From: Pseudomonadota bacterium
GTDB lineage: Bacteria; Pseudomonadota; Alphaproteobacteria; Rhizobiales; Devosiaceae
Direction: 5' to 3'
DNA: 64,000 nucleotides
Assembly (NCBI GenBank): GCA_023433775.1
Contig: JAEYTY010000019.1
Location: 14,244 to 78,243, forward strand
Part shown: positions 63,419 to 64,000 of the stretch, one piece after another
Layout of the letters: every line of letters begins with the position of its first letter
How positions within the stretch are numbered: the first letter of the stretch is position 1
Notes under the pieces: model-generated
Databases searched by the model: none
What the model was told of the DNA's origin: nothing
Seen by the model: the letters and a program-made list of their open reading frames with translations, nothing else
Translations under genes and position numbers: made by a program

Positions 63419-64000
63419 ATGCTTCGTTTTCTGCTTTTCCGCATTCTTGGCGCCATTCCGCTGCTGCTTCTGCTCAGCGTCGTGACCTTCGCCATCATTC
63501 AGGCGCCGCCGGGCGACTATGCGGATTATATCCGGTCCATGCTGATCAATCAGGGTGGTGTGCGGCCTGATCTGGCCGAGATCCAGGCCCAGGCCTATCG
63601 GGAAGCGAACGGCCTCAACGATCCGCTGATCATGCAGTATTTCCGATGGATTACGGGTATCGTCACCCGCTTTGATTTCGGGCATTCGCTGTATTACAAC
63701 AAGCCGGTCGGCAATGTGATTGCTGAACGTCTGCCGCCAACCATTGCCCTGGCGCTGGTCTGCCATATCCTGGCATCGCTGTTGGGAATTGGCCTTGGCG
63801 TCATCGCTGCCACCCGCCAGTATAGCTGGGTCGACACGCTGCTGGGCATCATCTCCTTTCTCGGCATGACGATCCCGCGCTTTCTGCTGGCGATTATCAT
63901 TCTCTACCTGCTGGTCTTCCGCCTCAATGTCTCGGAAGTCGGCATGTTCTTTTCGGCCCGCTATGGCGGTGCGCCCTGGAGCTGGGACAAGTTCGTCAAT
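63419..64000 (+). CDS. ABC transporter permease (DppB/OppB type), 3' end missing
   Basis: 194 codons reach the end of the window. It starts LRFLLFRILGAIPLLLLLSV (first membrane helix) and continues VTFAIIQAPPGDYADYIRSM, the usual N-terminal part of DppB/OppB permeases, then GLNDPLIMQYFRWI and LPPTIALALVCHILASLLGI, a core helix. It lies 90 bases after the binding protein, so an operon with further transporter genes beyond the window is expected. Confidence 0.92.
   Translation, partial: MLRFLLFRILGAIPLLLLLSVVTFAIIQAPPGDYADYIRSMLINQGGVRPDLAEIQAQAYREANGLNDPLIMQYFRWITGIVTRFDFGHSLYYNKPVGNVIAERLPPTIALALVCHILASLLGIGLGVIAATRQYSWVDTLLGIISFLGMTIPRFLLAIIILYLLVFRLNVSEVGMFFSARYGGAPWSWDKFVN

Noticed and set aside
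61301..63766. Minus-strand open frame opposite the ABC binding protein
   Set aside because: Runs across two plus-strand transporter genes that have clear motifs and starts; no independent support.
1..64000. tRNA, rRNA, CRISPR, prophage or insertion sequence
   Set aside because: None recognised on reading both strands. A covariance-model or profile search was not possible, so short RNA genes could be missed.

Overview
The window is GC-rich and densely coded, with genes on both strands. It looks like a chromosomal segment from an alphaproteobacterium of the Hyphomicrobiales, possibly Devosia-like. The grounds are gene content: a large (about 180 kDa) NAD-glutamate dehydrogenase, a MaeB malic enzyme fused to a phosphotransacetylase-like domain, DUF2865 and DUF6894 proteins, an Atm1-type exporter and a CtaG-type oxidase assembly protein. 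The genus is inference only. No rRNA, tRNA, CRISPR array, insertion sequence or prophage was recognised.

Layout. 1-8.8 kb: end of gltX, a DUF2865 secreted protein, a fumarylacetoacetase-family enzyme, a class II cytochrome c, cysS behind a Cys-codon-rich leader ORF, a VOC protein, two tandem GFA-like proteins and citramalate synthase. 8.8-18 kb: an Ala/Pro-rich LysM protein, an ArsR regulator with an Atm1-type exporter, MAPEG and LysR genes, a Phd-Doc toxin-antitoxin pair, a P450, an alpha/beta hydrolase and an ICMT-like methyltransferase. 18-23 kb: a PadR / adaptor / RND-pump operon. 23-33 kb: cysQ, nadC, then fbp / AGE-family epimerase / SDR, then NAD-glutamate dehydrogenase. 33-39.5 kb: a 31-residue membrane peptide, a 119-nt inverted repeat, a DUF6894 protein, a flavin reductase, an iron-sulfur SufR-like regulator translationally coupled to a truncated hemoglobin, a GH51 arabinofuranosidase with its probable repressor, and a DUF6498 membrane protein.

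39.7-44.5 kb: malic enzyme, a malate/lactate-type dehydrogenase and an orphan CysA-like ATPase. 44.5-52.3 kb: a respiratory island with a membrane PQQ-dependent sugar dehydrogenase, CtaG, a CopD-like protein and an alternative heme-copper oxidase (subunit II, a fused subunit I/III, and a small membrane protein). Together these could carry electrons from periplasmic sugar oxidation through quinone to oxygen. 52.5-55.7 kb: an autotransporter with about six 50-residue repeats. 56-64 kb: a sugar locus with two AraC-family regulators, a GH4 alpha-galactosidase, a flavin-dependent halogenase-like gene with two compensating frameshifts, and the start of a family-5 ABC importer that runs off the window.

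The most interesting non-coding signals are the Cys-rich leader ORF before cysS, a 14-base sequence shared by the halogenase and importer/AraC control regions, matching 5-4-5 palindromes before the GH51 gene and its repressor, a 119-nt hairpin between convergent genes, and a 24-25-base palindromic repeat present three times.
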